From Silene conica (Eukaryota > Streptophyta > Magnoliopsida > Caryophyllales > Caryophyllaceae), in contig CM055312.2 of assembly GCA_029255685.2 (NCBI GenBank), positions 68,090,792 to 68,154,791 on the forward strand: a stretch of DNA of 64,000 bases, written 5' to 3'. The translations under genes were made by a program, and so were the position numbers. This document shows, in pieces, positions 1 through 10,939 of this stretch. The notes below the pieces were generated by a model. That model had not been told where the DNA came from. It saw nothing but the letters and a program-made list of their open reading frames with translations, and did not search any database. The stretch's first letter is position 1. Each line of letters begins with the position of its first letter.

Positions 1-2206
1 TTGAATACATGATCCTTGAGTTTGCTGTCAGGAAATCCAGGAGGTTGTTCAACAAATACTTCCTCTTGGAGATAGCCATTAAGAAATGCAGTCTTAACGT
101 TCATCTGAAAAAGCTTTATTCCCTTGTGTGCTGCAAATGCATTGAGTAGTCTTATTGCCTCAAGACGAGCAACAGGAGCAAAGGTTTCGTCATAATCGAT
201 CCCTTCCTGTTGGTTGTATCCTTGAACCACTAGTCTGGCCTTGTTTCGTACAATGACTCCAGTGTCATCCAGTTTATTTCTGAAAACCCATCTAGTTCCA
301 ATGATAGTTCTGTCCTTAGGTCGAGGAACAAGATGCCAAACTTTGTTTCTTTCAAATTGTCGGAGTTCTTCTTGCATGGCAACTATCCAGTCTGGTTCTG
401 CGAGAGCTTCCTTGATATTTGAAGGTTCAATAGTGGAGAGAAAAGAGTAGAATGAGCAAAAGTTATTTAAGCTCCTTCTAGTTTGAACTCCATCTGTCAG
501 GCTTCCTATGACATTGTCCAAAGGATGAGAGCCTTTGTATCTCTAGTTCCTTGATTGATTATTAGTATTACCTGAACTTGACTCGGGATCTTGACTTGTT
601 CCCCCTGAATCCAAACCTGGGTTTATAGTAGGGTCAGGTATAACTCTGGCCTCTTCCCTTTGGTTTTGATTCAAAGTTACAGCTTCATTGGCTGTAACTC
701 TGGGTTCCAAGTCATTGGTTTGAGAGTTATCTACAGTATCATCAACTGTAGTTTCATCTCTCGCACCATTTTCTCCTAAGTTGAGTTCATCATGAGTTCC
801 TTGAGGTTCTCCTTCTTCAACTTCCATTTCAGGAGGATCTTCCCTTGATAACCTGAAATCAGGTTCGTCTAGGTTTTCCTCTATATCCTGTAATGGCTTA
901 TCGAAGACATTATTCTCATCAAAGATAACATGAATACTTTCCTCTATGCATAGAGTACGTTTGTTGAAAACTTTGTAGGCTTTACTATGATCTGAATATC
1001 CTATAAAGATTGCTTCATCACTTCTAGGGTCGAATTTGCTTAATCTGTTTTTACCATTGTTGTGAACAAAGCATTTACTACCAAAGCATCTTAAATGAGA
1101 TATGTTTGGTTTACGACCTCGAAGAAGTTCATAAGGTGTCTTTTTAAGAATAGGTCTAATCATAGCACGGTTATGAATGTAGCAAGCTGTACTTATAGCC
1201 TCAGCCCAAAAGTTTCTAGGTAGGCCACTACAAAGAAGCATTGTTCTAGCCATGTCTTCTAGGGTTCTGTTCATTCGTTCTACGACTCCATTTTGTTGTG
1301 GGGTTCTAGGGGCCGAGAAGTTATGTCCAACACCATTGATTTTACAGAACTCAATAAAAGCATGATTATCGAACTCAGTTCCATGGTCAGTACGGATTGT
1401 TACTAGGTTTGATTTATATTTGTTTTGGACAAGTTTCATGAGACTAACAAATTCATCAAATGTTTCGTCTTTTGAGTGGAGAAAGATTGCCCAAACAAAT
1501 CTAGAGTAATCATCAACTAGAACGAAAACGTACCTGGAACCACCTCTGCTTCTTACCTTCATAGGGCCACATAGATCCATGTGTACTAGTTCAAGAGCTT
1601 GTTCTGTGCTTACCACTCTTTTTGGCTTAAAAGATGATCTGACGTGTTTACATCGTGCACATGTGTCACACATCTTTTCTTGATCAAATTTGATCTTTGG
1701 AAGACCTTCGACCAAGTCCCATCTTCTCAGCTTACTTAGAATAGGTGAGCTAATATGACCAAATCTCTTGTGCCATAGACATGGATCATCTAACGTAACT
1801 TTCATGCATGATAGAGAATCAGTAGGTACAACATTTAAATCAATCATATAAACATTTTTCATCCTGTGACCTTCAAGTATTACTTTACTGGTGCCTTCTA
1901 AGATTATACGACATATATCTGAATGGAAAACCACTTTGTTTCCTTTGTCACATAATTGGGATATACTAATGAGATTATGTTTGAGACCACTTACAAGGTA
2001 TACATCATTTATAGTATGAGAGGATGAAATACCTATCTTACCAATTCCAATGATCTTTCCCTTTTTGTTATCACCGAATGTGACTTTACCTCCATCAAAG
2101 GGTTTAAGGGTTTGAAATAGATTTACGTCGCCTGTCATATGTCTTGAGCATCCACTGTCGAGATACCATAGGTTATTTTCCTTGGCGACAAACTGCACGA
2201 ATAAGT
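1..2206 (-). pseudogene. Copia pol: protease, integrase and N-terminal reverse transcriptase
   Basis: This is the pol part of the SIRE-like element. In order it shows the aspartic protease motif LDSGCSRHMTG near 2150, a GAG-pre-integrase zinc motif (HKRFGH then CDTCARCK), and integrase with HMDLCGP, TDHGTEFD and QQNGVVERMNRT, which supply the D, D and E residues. A glutamate-rich linker follows, then the RT N-terminus, including [17 protein letters not shown] and [15 protein letters not shown], which continues past base 1. One in-frame stop (TAG at 543-545) falls where the family has a Trp in a W-R-Y-K-x-S-H-P motif, so TGG to TAG is the likely change. A frameshift near 2205 separates this frame from gag. 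No ATG starts it; it would be translated as part of a polyprotein. Confidence 0.88.
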
Positions 2207-4590
2207 TTAAAGACAGGATTTAGGTACCCAAGCATACTTGGGTCTTTTGTTGTTAGTAATCACAAATACATCTTTCTTTTTAACCCAAACTTGTCTTACA
2301 TAGGTCTTTCTATGTTGGTAGTAGTTGGGTTTTGATGTTCTTGTGTAGGTCTTAGTTTGGACTCTTGGTGACCAATTCTTGTGTGTTGTTTGTTGAGGAG
2401 TTTGTTTGGTTCTATTTTTCTTTTCTTCGTAATCAAATGTCATGTCGTAGAACCATCTGTGGTCAATGTTTCTTTCCTCAATTTTGTCATCATCACTATC
2501 AGAGACAGAAATAGTGTCGTTTGGAGTTCCTAAGGATTTGACAAACTTTACTCCGGTTTTAAAATCTTGTGCGTGTTTTACACAGTTTTCTCGGAGGTGT
2601 CCAGTATGGCCACAATAAGTACATATCAAATACTCAGGAAGGTCGGCATATTTTCTTCTTCTAAAGTCTCTGTCTGTTGGGCTTTGCTTACACTTTGAGT
2701 GATCCCTTCTTCCATAACATTCGTGACCTAAACCCATCTTCATGTTGTTGTCGGATTGTTCAGTTAGGAAGTTTAGAACGTTAGTGCTTCCTTCCCACTT
2801 ATCGTGAACTTTCCGAGCATGAAGAAGGAGGTCTTTTAAGGAGTCTATTTCTTTCTTACATTCACTATGGTCAGTGTTGTTAGACTCTTTTAGGTTTTGA
2901 ATGTCTTTATGAAAGTCGGACACAATCTTGGCATGTTCCTTCTTTATTTTAGATATATTGAATTCTAGATCCATGATTTTGCTTTCGAGGATCTCAAATT
3001 CTTCTAGATGAGTCTCATCTTCGACCATAATCGAAGATTTTGACTTTAGAAGCTCATTAGCCTTTCTTAAATCTGAAGTTATAGCTTCATTAGCTATAAC
3101 TTTGGATTGAAGCTCTTTAATGCTGAGTTTCAGTTTTGAGGTTATAGCTTCATTAGCTATAACTTTAGACTCAAGAACCTTTTTCTCAGACATAACTGCT
3201 TCCAACTTTGCATTGGCTTCAATGCTTATTTTGGATTTCAGTTTCTTAGCTTTGGCTTTCAGAAGTTGATTTTCCTCAGCAATATCGAGGATTTATTCCT
3301 TCAAGTCATCTAATTCAAGACTTTGTTCATGACATTGGTCTAGGGTTTCCTCAAAGTATTTAATTAACATAGCTTTAGATAGATTTTTAACCTGACTTTT
3401 GAGTTGAAGAAAATTTACCTCTTCATCGTCGTCATCGTCTGAGTCGGATTCTCCAAGGAGACACATATGAGATGCGTCATCTTCATCATTGTTGTCTGAG
3501 ATTAGATCTAGGCTGACGTTTCTTAGGCACAGGTGTGCTACCTCTTCTTCTTCTGAGTCCTCGTCATCCTCAGATTCTAATTCTCCCCAGCATGACGCAA
3601 GCATTACTTTCTTGAACTCTGTTTTGGTCTTTTCTCTTTTTGACTTGTCTTTGATTTTGTCCCAGCTTGGACAATCCTTGATCATATGATCCTGTTGACC
3701 ACATTTAAAACATCCTCTTTTGAAGAATGTTTGTTTGGTGTCAGTTTTCTTTTTGTCGACCGTTTTGTTGTTAGGGTTTTTGTATCTACCCTTGAAAACT
3801 GCTTTCTTAAATCTTCTTGCGAATAGAACTATTTCGTCCTCTAGTTCTTCTTCGCATACTTCACTCGTGGAGGCTTGTAAGCGACTCCTTTTCCTTTAGT
3901 ATCATCGTCATCTTTGTTTAACATGATCTCGTGAGCCATTAGAGATCCAATCAACTATTGGTAAGTAATCTGAGATAGATCACGTGCTTCCTCTATGGCC
4001 GTGACCTTTGGTTGCCATTTTTTGGTGAGACTCCTAAGAATCTTTCGAATGATATCCTCAGAATCAATCTTTCTGCCAAGGTTCCGCAGTTCATTAATAA
4101 TACAAGAAAATCGTGCAGACATGCTATCAATAGATTCATTCTTTTCCATATTGAAAAGTTCATATCTTTGAATGAGCAAGTCTATACGATGTTTCCTGAC
4201 TGCGGATGTTCCTTCATAAGCAAGTTCGAGACTATCCCATATTTCCTTAGCGGAACTACAAGATGAGAATCTATCAAATTCTGAGGTTATCATACCGTTC
4301 TGTAGGAGGCTCATGACCTTAGTGTTTTTCTCTGCAATTTTGTAGTCACTTTCCACATAATCGCTTTCCATCTTTTCATAGGTTGTACCATTTGCAGCGG
4401 CGACCAAGATCTTCTTTGGTCCAGTTTGGATGATCTTCCAACATTCCCAATCACATCCCTTGATGTAATGAGTCATCATATTCTTCCATAGACTGTAGTT
4501 TTTGCCATCGAAGATAGGGCACTTGAGATGCTTGGAATCCATTGTTGAAAGAGTATATAATATAGAATCAATAGAAGGATCAAAACTCAC
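2207..4590 (-). pseudogene. Copia gag with two CCHC knuckles, broken
   Basis: Gag is the nucleocapsid precursor that packages element RNA. The N-terminus (4590, or the nearby internal ATG at 4542) has the copia gag region CPIFDGKNYSLWKNMM and a UBN2-type body ending near 3955. A first zinc knuckle, CFKCGQQDHMIKDC, lies near 3680 and a second, CTYCGHTGHLRENC, near 2600. Between them is a charged, coiled-coil-like stretch containing a repeated KVIANEAITS block. Visible breaks are a TAG stop at 3952-3954, a frameshift near 3870, a TAA at 3290-3292 that interrupts an otherwise continuous frame, and a frameshift at the gag/protease border. Gag function is therefore lost in this copy. Confidence 0.8.
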
Positions 4591-4614
4591 GCGGCTAGGC
4601 GATCAAGAGCACGA

Positions 4615-4627
4615 GGCTCTGATACCA
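4615..4627 (-). other. Primer-binding site, initiator Met tRNA
   Basis: The minus strand reads TGGTATCAGAGCC two bases inside the LTR end. This matches the 3' end of plant initiator Met tRNA, the usual copia primer for minus-strand DNA synthesis. Confidence 0.85.
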
Positions 4628-4629
4628 AT

Positions 4630-6070
4630 TGAAGAGTCTATTGATATAATATACTCAAGAAGGGGGGGTTGAATTGAGTATGCCTTCTTTTTAAATCTTC
4701 TTCGATGTGTGTACGTTTGTATGATGATCTTTGAGTAAAACAAATAATAAGGAGAGACACAATATTTTTGAAGTGGTTCAGTCTCACACTTTGAGACCTA
4801 CGTCCACTTTTCTCGATTAATAAAATTAGTACCAACTATGGATTACAATTTTATCAACCCTACTCGTGCGACTTTGATATTAGTCACAACTCTATCTAGA
4901 TACCGTTAAATATCTAGCTACGACAAATACCGTTAAATATTTGCCTTACAATGAGTACCGCTAAATACTCGTTCTATCTTACGTTAATAAGATAAAGTCT
5001 TCAATGTTTTATTAATGTCACAATCTTGAATGAATAAGACCAATGCTTGAGCACTTGAATCTTGAATCGGATATGACAATGATAAGCTCGAATATTGAAG
5101 TAAACGATCGGCGGTTTCTCTCTCTTGATTTGCGTGAATATGTGTGTGTATTTCGTGTGGACTAATATGTCATAGGTAGTCTATTTATATAGAATATGTA
5201 TCTAGGTAATTCAAACCCTAGATGATTTAGGAATATTACTTAAACTAGAATACTAGTCTTTTAGTAATACTACCTTAAATCTAATCTTAATATATTTAGG
5301 AAAGATTTAATAATATACTATAAGTATTATATAAGGAATCAATTTCCTAATTCATATTTAGAAAAGATCTTTATATAATAAACAATTAGTATCCTTATTA
5401 AATTAACTTCCTAAACCATGTCAAAGATAATAAAATATATTACCATAATATAATCTTAGTTTGTTTTGGACATTAAATAAATACATAATATTTATTTAAA
5501 TAAACCCTACACGATTTATAGCAACGTGACATGTTACACGTTTCCCAAAAATCGAAACAAACCATATCTTAGATTATATATTTTGACAAATAAAATCATA
5601 TAAAAATCCTTAGTTTATTTTAGTAATAAATAATTATCTCATAAGACAATTATTTATTCCTTATTTAACTTAAAGATATTTTATATAATCCTATTAAGAT
5701 TAACAATTCTATTTTTAAAATAGAATACCAATTAAACATTAATTCTACACGATACTAATTTGGAAACAAACGTTTCAACCTAAACACGTATATATTCCGA
5801 TCATTTCTTCATAATATAAGGTTATAGCTACGGGCTACAACTTGAATCAATCTTGTACTAAAGCTTATAGTTGATAAGTATAACTTTAGTCTATTATGCG
5901 CGCTTGAGATCTTCCATCAATCTTCGACTTAGTCAATTCCTTGACTAATATGCTTGAATCTTTTATACTTGATTGATTAGATCTTGTTACTAATATTCTG
6001 TACACTTAGCACACGATTATACGTACGAGTATATAATATATAAATAGCTAGACTTGTCATTATCAAAACA
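4630..6070 (-). repeat. 5' LTR of SIRE-like copia element
   Basis: This is an AT-rich stretch of 1441 bp bounded by TG (at 6070, minus) and CA (at 4630, minus), with the primer site directly inside it. No gene is visible here. The partner LTR is outside the window, so a target duplication cannot be checked. Confidence 0.75.
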
Positions 6071-6145
6071 TAAACATATATACTATATAAGTATTTATCT
6101 TCTTTTCAGTGTAGAACACGTTCAATTAAAACTGCTGTATAACTA

Positions 6146-9079
6146 ATGGCTGGTGAAGACCCAATGCCAAGCGCCAAGCTAGCACGTGAATCCTGGCTAA
6201 AAGCCTTCATGGACTCCATGAATCAGTCTACTAGACTGAGAAATGATGGGTCAAACTTCTCTGACTGGGAGGCAGCACTACGGAATGCTGCCATTGCTGA
6301 CGGAAAGCTTAAGTATTTAACTGAGCCCAATCCGGCACACCCAGGAACTGGAGCTAGAGCTAACGAATTTCGCGCTCATAGCGACTTCGTCATGGAAGCG
6401 GGTGCGATAAAGAACGTACTCATCTATGCAATGGAATCAAATTTGCAAAGACGCTTCATATCCCATGGTGCAAACAAGATTTTCACCACGCTCACTAACG
6501 AATTCTCGAAAGCTCCGAGAATCGTTTCTTATGAGCATACCTGTCGCTTCTTTGAGGCGAAACTCCAGAAGGGCCAAGCTGTTAGCCCACATATTCTCAA
6601 AATGATTGAGAATATCGAGAAACTGGAGACCCTAAACTGCAAGATCAGTGAGAACATAATTGTTGATCGAATGCTTCATTCGCTTCATGATGGGTTCGCC
6701 CTCTTTTGGGCCAACTACTACATGAACGACATGAAGAAGACTCCTCATGAGCTCCACTCCCTTCTCGTACAGACCGAGAAGGATCTGAAATTAAGTGGGA
6801 GCGTGAAGCAGGATGTTCTCATGATCTCCAGTAAGGGAAAGGGTAAAGGGAAGGCTAAAGCTCAGGGCGACCTAGCAGTAGGTAAGCCCAGGTTCAAGAA
6901 ACCAGGATTTACTAAGAGTGGGCCAGGTGAGTCGAGCAACTCACGGGGCAAGACAAAGAGCAAGGATACTAACATGGAATGCCACCACTGCCACAAGACT
7001 GGGCATTGGAGGCGCTCATGCCCCGTGTATCGCGAGGACATTAAAGCAGGCCGCGTTACTCCTGTTGGTATGTCTTCTTCTTCTTTTATTCACATGATTG
7101 AGATTAACCATGCAAGTTGCGGAACTTGGGTACTAGATACTGGTTGTGGTTCTCATCAATGTAATCACGTGCAGGGCCTCCGAAACCAAGAACCCCTCAT
7201 CAAGGGTGAGGTTGACCTGCGTGTCGGGAATGGAGCACGTGTTGCTGCAGTCTCGAAGGGAACATACGTGATCCAGCTTCCAAGTGGATTCGAGTTATTT
7301 TTATATAACTGTTATTATGTTCCTAGTTTGTCCAAAAACATTATTTCAGTTTCTGCACTTGACAAACTCGGTTTTTCATTTGTAATAGAGAATAATAGCT
7401 GTATTTTCTCCTTACACAATATGATTTATGGCAAGGCAGTTTCCATGAATGGAATTTATGTTTTAGATCAAACCACCGAGATATTACATGTGAATAACAA
7501 GAGATTAAAGGTAGGTGACAAAGATCAAACTTACCTATGTCATTATCGTATGGGACACATAAATGAGAAACACGTAAAACAACTCATACAGAATGGAGCT
7601 ATCTCGCCCTTTGATTTCGAATCATATGGCACGTGTGAATCATGTCTCATCGGTAAGATGACTCGTATTTCCTTCAAAGGTGTTGGAATGCGCGCTGCCG
7701 ACCTATTAGGACTCATACATACGGATGTGTGTGGCCCTATGTCGATCAACGCACGAGAAGGCTATAGGTATTTCATCACTTTCACGGATGATTTGAGTAG
7801 ATATGGCTATGTCTACTTAATGAAGCACAAAAGTGAATCCTTTGACAAGTTCAAAGAATACCAGAATCGGGTACAGAACCAACTGGGAAGAATGATTAAA
7901 GCACTACGTTCTGATCGTGGTGGTGAGTATCTTTCACACGAGTTTGATCAACACCTTAAAGACTGTGGCATCGTTCTACAGTTAACTCCACCTGGAACAC
8001 CACAATTAAATGGTGTGTCCGAACGGAGGAATCGAACTATACTTGATATGGTTCGATCCATGATGAGTCACACCGTTGTGCCTGATTCATTGTGGGGCTA
8101 TGCTCTTTTGTCAGCCGCTCTAATACTTAACCGAAGTCCGTCTAAAGCTGTTGACAAGACTCCATACGAATTATGGAAGGGAACGGTCCTTAACTTGTCC
8201 TTTATTCGGGTTTGGGGCTGCGAGGCTTATGTCAAGTGGAGACACGAGGATAAGCTCGGCCCGCGATCGGTCAAGACATACTTTATAGGCTATCCAAAGG
8301 GAACTTTTGGTCATTACTTCTACTCGCCAACCGAACAACGTGTTTTTGTTGCGGCTAGTGCGACGTTATTAGAGAAAGAATTTCTCGAGAACAAGTCGAG
8401 TAATAGAACCTTCGAGTTATCGGAGGTTCAAGAACCAACTACCGAGCAACCATTGGAGGAAACAATTCCTTCAACCGAGGCTGCGGTAGATATTCCTGAG
8501 GAACCTAGGAGGTCGGGAAGAGTCTCTATTCCTCCGGACAGATACATTGGTATGGTCGAGGAACATGATATAGACGACGTCTTACTCCTAGAGGGTAATG
8601 AACCCACAACCTATAAAGGTGCCATGACCAGTTCTGACTCAAAGCTATGGCTAGAAGCCATGCAATCCGAGATGGACTCCATGTATGAGAACAACGTGTG
8701 GGATCTTGTGGACCTACCTACAAAGGTACGTCCCCTTCAATGCAAATGGCTTTACAAGATAAAGCATGTCGTGGAAGTACAACAAGATATCCACAAGGCC
8801 AGACTAGTTGCTAAAGGTTTCACCCAAGTGCCAGGCTTGCACTACGATGAGATTTTTGCACCCGTAGTCATGCTACGTTCAATTCGGATTATCTTAGCGA
8901 TCGCCGCATTTCACGATTATGAAATATGGCAAATGGACGTTAAAACCGCCTTCTTAAACGGTTATTTGGAGGAAGAGTTGTACATGGTACAACCTGAGGG
9001 TTTTATTGATCCAGCACATCCTAAGAAAGTTTGCAAGCTTAAGCGTTCCATGGGAATTAGATGTGTTCCTAAGTTGTAG
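6146..9079 (+). CDS. Copia gag-pol with in-frame internal deletion
   Basis: This is an open frame of 977 codons starting MAGEDPMPS. It contains a copia gag, a zinc knuckle CHHCHKTGHWRRSC (about residue 278), the protease motif LDTGCGSH (330), a GAG-pre-integrase zinc motif (about 464), integrase D-D-E residues in HTDVCGP (525), SDRGGEY (589) and GVSERRNRT (624), and RT up to [10 protein letters not shown] (930). Copia polyproteins usually run to about 1300-1400 residues. Here the frame jumps from KVCKLKRS straight to MGIRCVPKL and stop. RT palm motif YVDD and all of RNase H are absent, while the last residues resemble the normal C-terminal tail. I infer an in-frame deletion at a short shared sequence (TTCCAT). 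Integrase and protease look intact, but the element cannot reverse-transcribe by itself. Confidence 0.85.
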   Translation: MAGEDPMPSAKLARESWLKAFMDSMNQSTRLRNDGSNFSDWEAALRNAAIADGKLKYLTEPNPAHPGTGARANEFRAHSDFVMEAGAIKNVLIYAMESNLQRRFISHGANKIFTTLTNEFSKAPRIVSYEHTCRFFEAKLQKGQAVSPHILKMIENIEKLETLNCKISENIIVDRMLHSLHDGFALFWANYYMNDMKKTPHELHSLLVQTEKDLKLSGSVKQDVLMISSKGKGKGKAKAQGDLAVGKPRFKKPGFTKSGPGESSNSRGKTKSKDTNMECHHCHKTGHWRRSCPVYREDIKAGRVTPVGMSSSSFIHMIEINHASCGTWVLDTGCGSHQCNHVQGLRNQEPLIKGEVDLRVGNGARVAAVSKGTYVIQLPSGFELFLYNCYYVPSLSKNIISVSALDKLGFSFVIENNSCIFSLHNMIYGKAVSMNGIYVLDQTTEILHVNNKRLKVGDKDQTYLCHYRMGHINEKHVKQLIQNGAISPFDFESYGTCESCLIGKMTRISFKGVGMRAADLLGLIHTDVCGPMSINAREGYRYFITFTDDLSRYGYVYLMKHKSESFDKFKEYQNRVQNQLGRMIKALRSDRGGEYLSHEFDQHLKDCGIVLQLTPPGTPQLNGVSERRNRTILDMVRSMMSHTVVPDSLWGYALLSAALILNRSPSKAVDKTPYELWKGTVLNLSFIRVWGCEAYVKWRHEDKLGPRSVKTYFIGYPKGTFGHYFYSPTEQRVFVAASATLLEKEFLENKSSNRTFELSEVQEPTTEQPLEETIPSTEAAVDIPEEPRRSGRVSIPPDRYIGMVEEHDIDDVLLLEGNEPTTYKGAMTSSDSKLWLEAMQSEMDSMYENNVWDLVDLPTKVRPLQCKWLYKIKHVVEVQQDIHKARLVAKGFTQVPGLHYDEIFAPVVMLRSIRIILAIAAFHDYEIWQMDVKTAFLNGYLEEELYMVQPEGFIDPAHPKKVCKLKRSMGIRCVPKL

Positions 9080-9844
9080 TACTCTTTTATGAATTCATGT
9101 AATAATTCATTTTCTCGTGTACTCTATTCAACCTTATTGTTATGATATATAATGTTTTGTTTCTCATGTGGAATTGTACGCCAATTTTGAACACCACAAA
9201 GTGAACTGATTAACATTACATCGTTTTGGTCCTTGATTACCCACTTGAGCTGATAACTCAGGTAATCATTTTGTGACGTTGGTTGATTGTGGGTTCAACG
9301 AGCCATAAGTCACACGGCTGACTAACCAATCACAAAGGCGGGTTATACGAATATCTCGTAGGACACCCCGTGACAACGTTATGGAGTCCTAAATGTTTTA
9401 TAACATTGGGTGCCAGGTCGTGGATAGGACCTCCATAGTGTTCCTTAGAGTCGAGTCTTTTGACTCTCAACTGTCTCTTGAGATTAAGGCAGATTTTGGG
9501 TAACTTTGGTTTCTTTCCCACGGTCATCGTAACCGGGGCCAAGAGGATTTTTTCTGGGTTATTTCATGCTGCGCGAAAATCGGCAGGATTCGAGTTGAGG
9601 GAAATATCCAAACCCTTATCAGGATTTTATCATTTCTCAGGGCCACTCGAGGAGTAGCAACTGAAATGCATGGCCATGCTCGAATACAGATTCGTTTTAT
9701 CAGTTAAGTTACTCTCTAGTCGGGGAAACCACTCTTGATACAGATCGCTTGTGAGATACGACCTTTGCGAATGCGGATTTGCAAATTGTCTTACATTGAG
9801 TGGGAGAAATTTTAAACGGATATGAGAATCGGTTATCGCACCTA
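9080..9844 (+). other. Non-coding 3' region of copia element 2
   Basis: About 765 bp lies between the stop codon and the polypurine tract. I see no coding capacity or RNA gene. A long region between pol and the 3' LTR is compatible with several copia lineages. Confidence 0.55.
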
Positions 9845-9943
9845 CACTTGTACGGACAAGTGGGAGTTTGTTGGAGCCTTGTGTCCTCCACATGTAGTGT
9901 GATAACGTCATTGCACATACCCTTGTACGGACAAGTGGGAGAT
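9845..9943 (+). repeat. Duplicated polypurine-tract module with hairpins
   Basis: Two copies of the end-of-element signal are spaced about 75 bp apart. Copy 1 at 9845-9862 reads CACTTGTACGGACAAGTG, a perfect 7-bp stem with ACGG loop, followed by TGGGAG-type purines. Copy 2 at 9922-9935 has a 5-bp version followed by TGGGAGAT and the true LTR start at 9944. Copy 1 is followed by TGTTGGAGCC, which imitates the LTR start. Confidence 0.7.
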
Positions 9944-10939
9944 TGTTGGGGCTGGTGTCCTTGACAGTTAGTACAATGACTTACTAAATCTCTTAAAGGA
10001 TCACAAGGGCATACTTCAGTATTTTTATCAGTTGATCCACGTTTATCAATAACGGTTGGCTTGCTAGATAAGTTTGACGTTATTGTCATACGGATGGCGG
10101 TGATCAACTGGTCCCTATACGTCACACCTATAGGACACGTTTGAGAGATGTGAAGGTATGAAAATACAGTCACATTTATGCCGGATATGACTAAACAGTT
10201 AGTCAGAGGTATTGACTATTAAATTAGTCAATAAGATGTTGAGATTATTATTTAATACGGATTAAATAATTTTAGCTAATACGGATTACATGATTAATTC
10301 GTAAATTAAATATAAACGGTTATATTTAATTAAATATTGTATTCGCGTATTAATATAAACAGTTATATTAATTTGGGCAATTATACAATATCGTAATTTT
10401 ATCAGACCATTATTAATACATCGACTGCATTAATATCTGATAACAAGTGTACGATTTATAATTTAAAATCCCGTGAATAACTTATAGCTAAATGGGTCGA
10501 ATCACGAATCAGAATAAGGTAAGAGTGGAAAGCCCACTCTTACCCTATTCGAAAATTCGGCCGAGTGGTACATAAGGAGGAGACTTCTCCTTATGTCAGG
10601 TTACTCTTGTTTCACTGTAAAACAAATCTCAAAGAAAATTAGGATTTGAGAGCATTCTTCTCCCATAACCCAGATCTCACATCTAAAACTCAAAAAGGCT
10701 CTCCCTATATTGCAAGGCAGTTGGAGAGGATTTCTAGCACACGTGGCATCGTCTCAATCTAAGTCTTGGGTGCAAGTTATAGGAGGGAATTTGTTTTAAT
10801 TCCTGTTCTTAGGCCTTTCGCGCAAGGACTAAAGGTTGTACTCTTTTTCATGTCTTTTTAATCTTATGACCATATTCACGACTGTAATTTTCATTATAAT
10901 CCTGCAAGTTTAGGGCGAATACATGTTATATTCCCCACA
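9944..10939 (+). repeat. 3' LTR of copia element 2
   Basis: The LTR starts TGTTGGGG directly after the polypurine tract and ends CCCCACA, giving imperfect terminal inverted repeats; length is 996 bp. The sequence after it is the MULE transposase frame. No genes are seen inside. Confidence 0.75.

Larger units (their letters stand above)
1..6070 (-). mobile_element. SIRE-like Ty1/copia retrotransposon, 5' half, decayed
   Basis: The element reads right to left: 5' LTR at 4630-6070, initiator-Met tRNA primer site, gag with two zinc knuckles, then protease, integrase and the start of reverse transcriptase at the window edge. The remaining RT, RNase H and 3' LTR lie outside on the left. The LTR begins TGTTTTGATAATGA on the minus strand. 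The long gag with coiled-coil-like sequence and the motif LDSGCSRHMTG are what I know of SIRE/Maximus copia elements. It is inserted about 75 bp upstream of the gag ATG of a second copia element, so it is younger than that element. Lineage is inferred; class and orientation are clear. Confidence 0.85.
6071..10939 (+). mobile_element. Second Ty1/copia element, internally deleted, 5' end cut off
   Basis: The element comprises a 977-codon gag-pol frame, an 860-bp untranslated 3' region, a polypurine tract and a 3' LTR (9944-10939). Its 5' LTR is missing because the SIRE-like element is inserted about 75 bp upstream of the gag ATG; that part should lie left of the window. On the right it ends at CCCCACA, and the next bases continue directly into a MULE transposase reading frame, so it is inserted in that gene. 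Confidence 0.82.
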
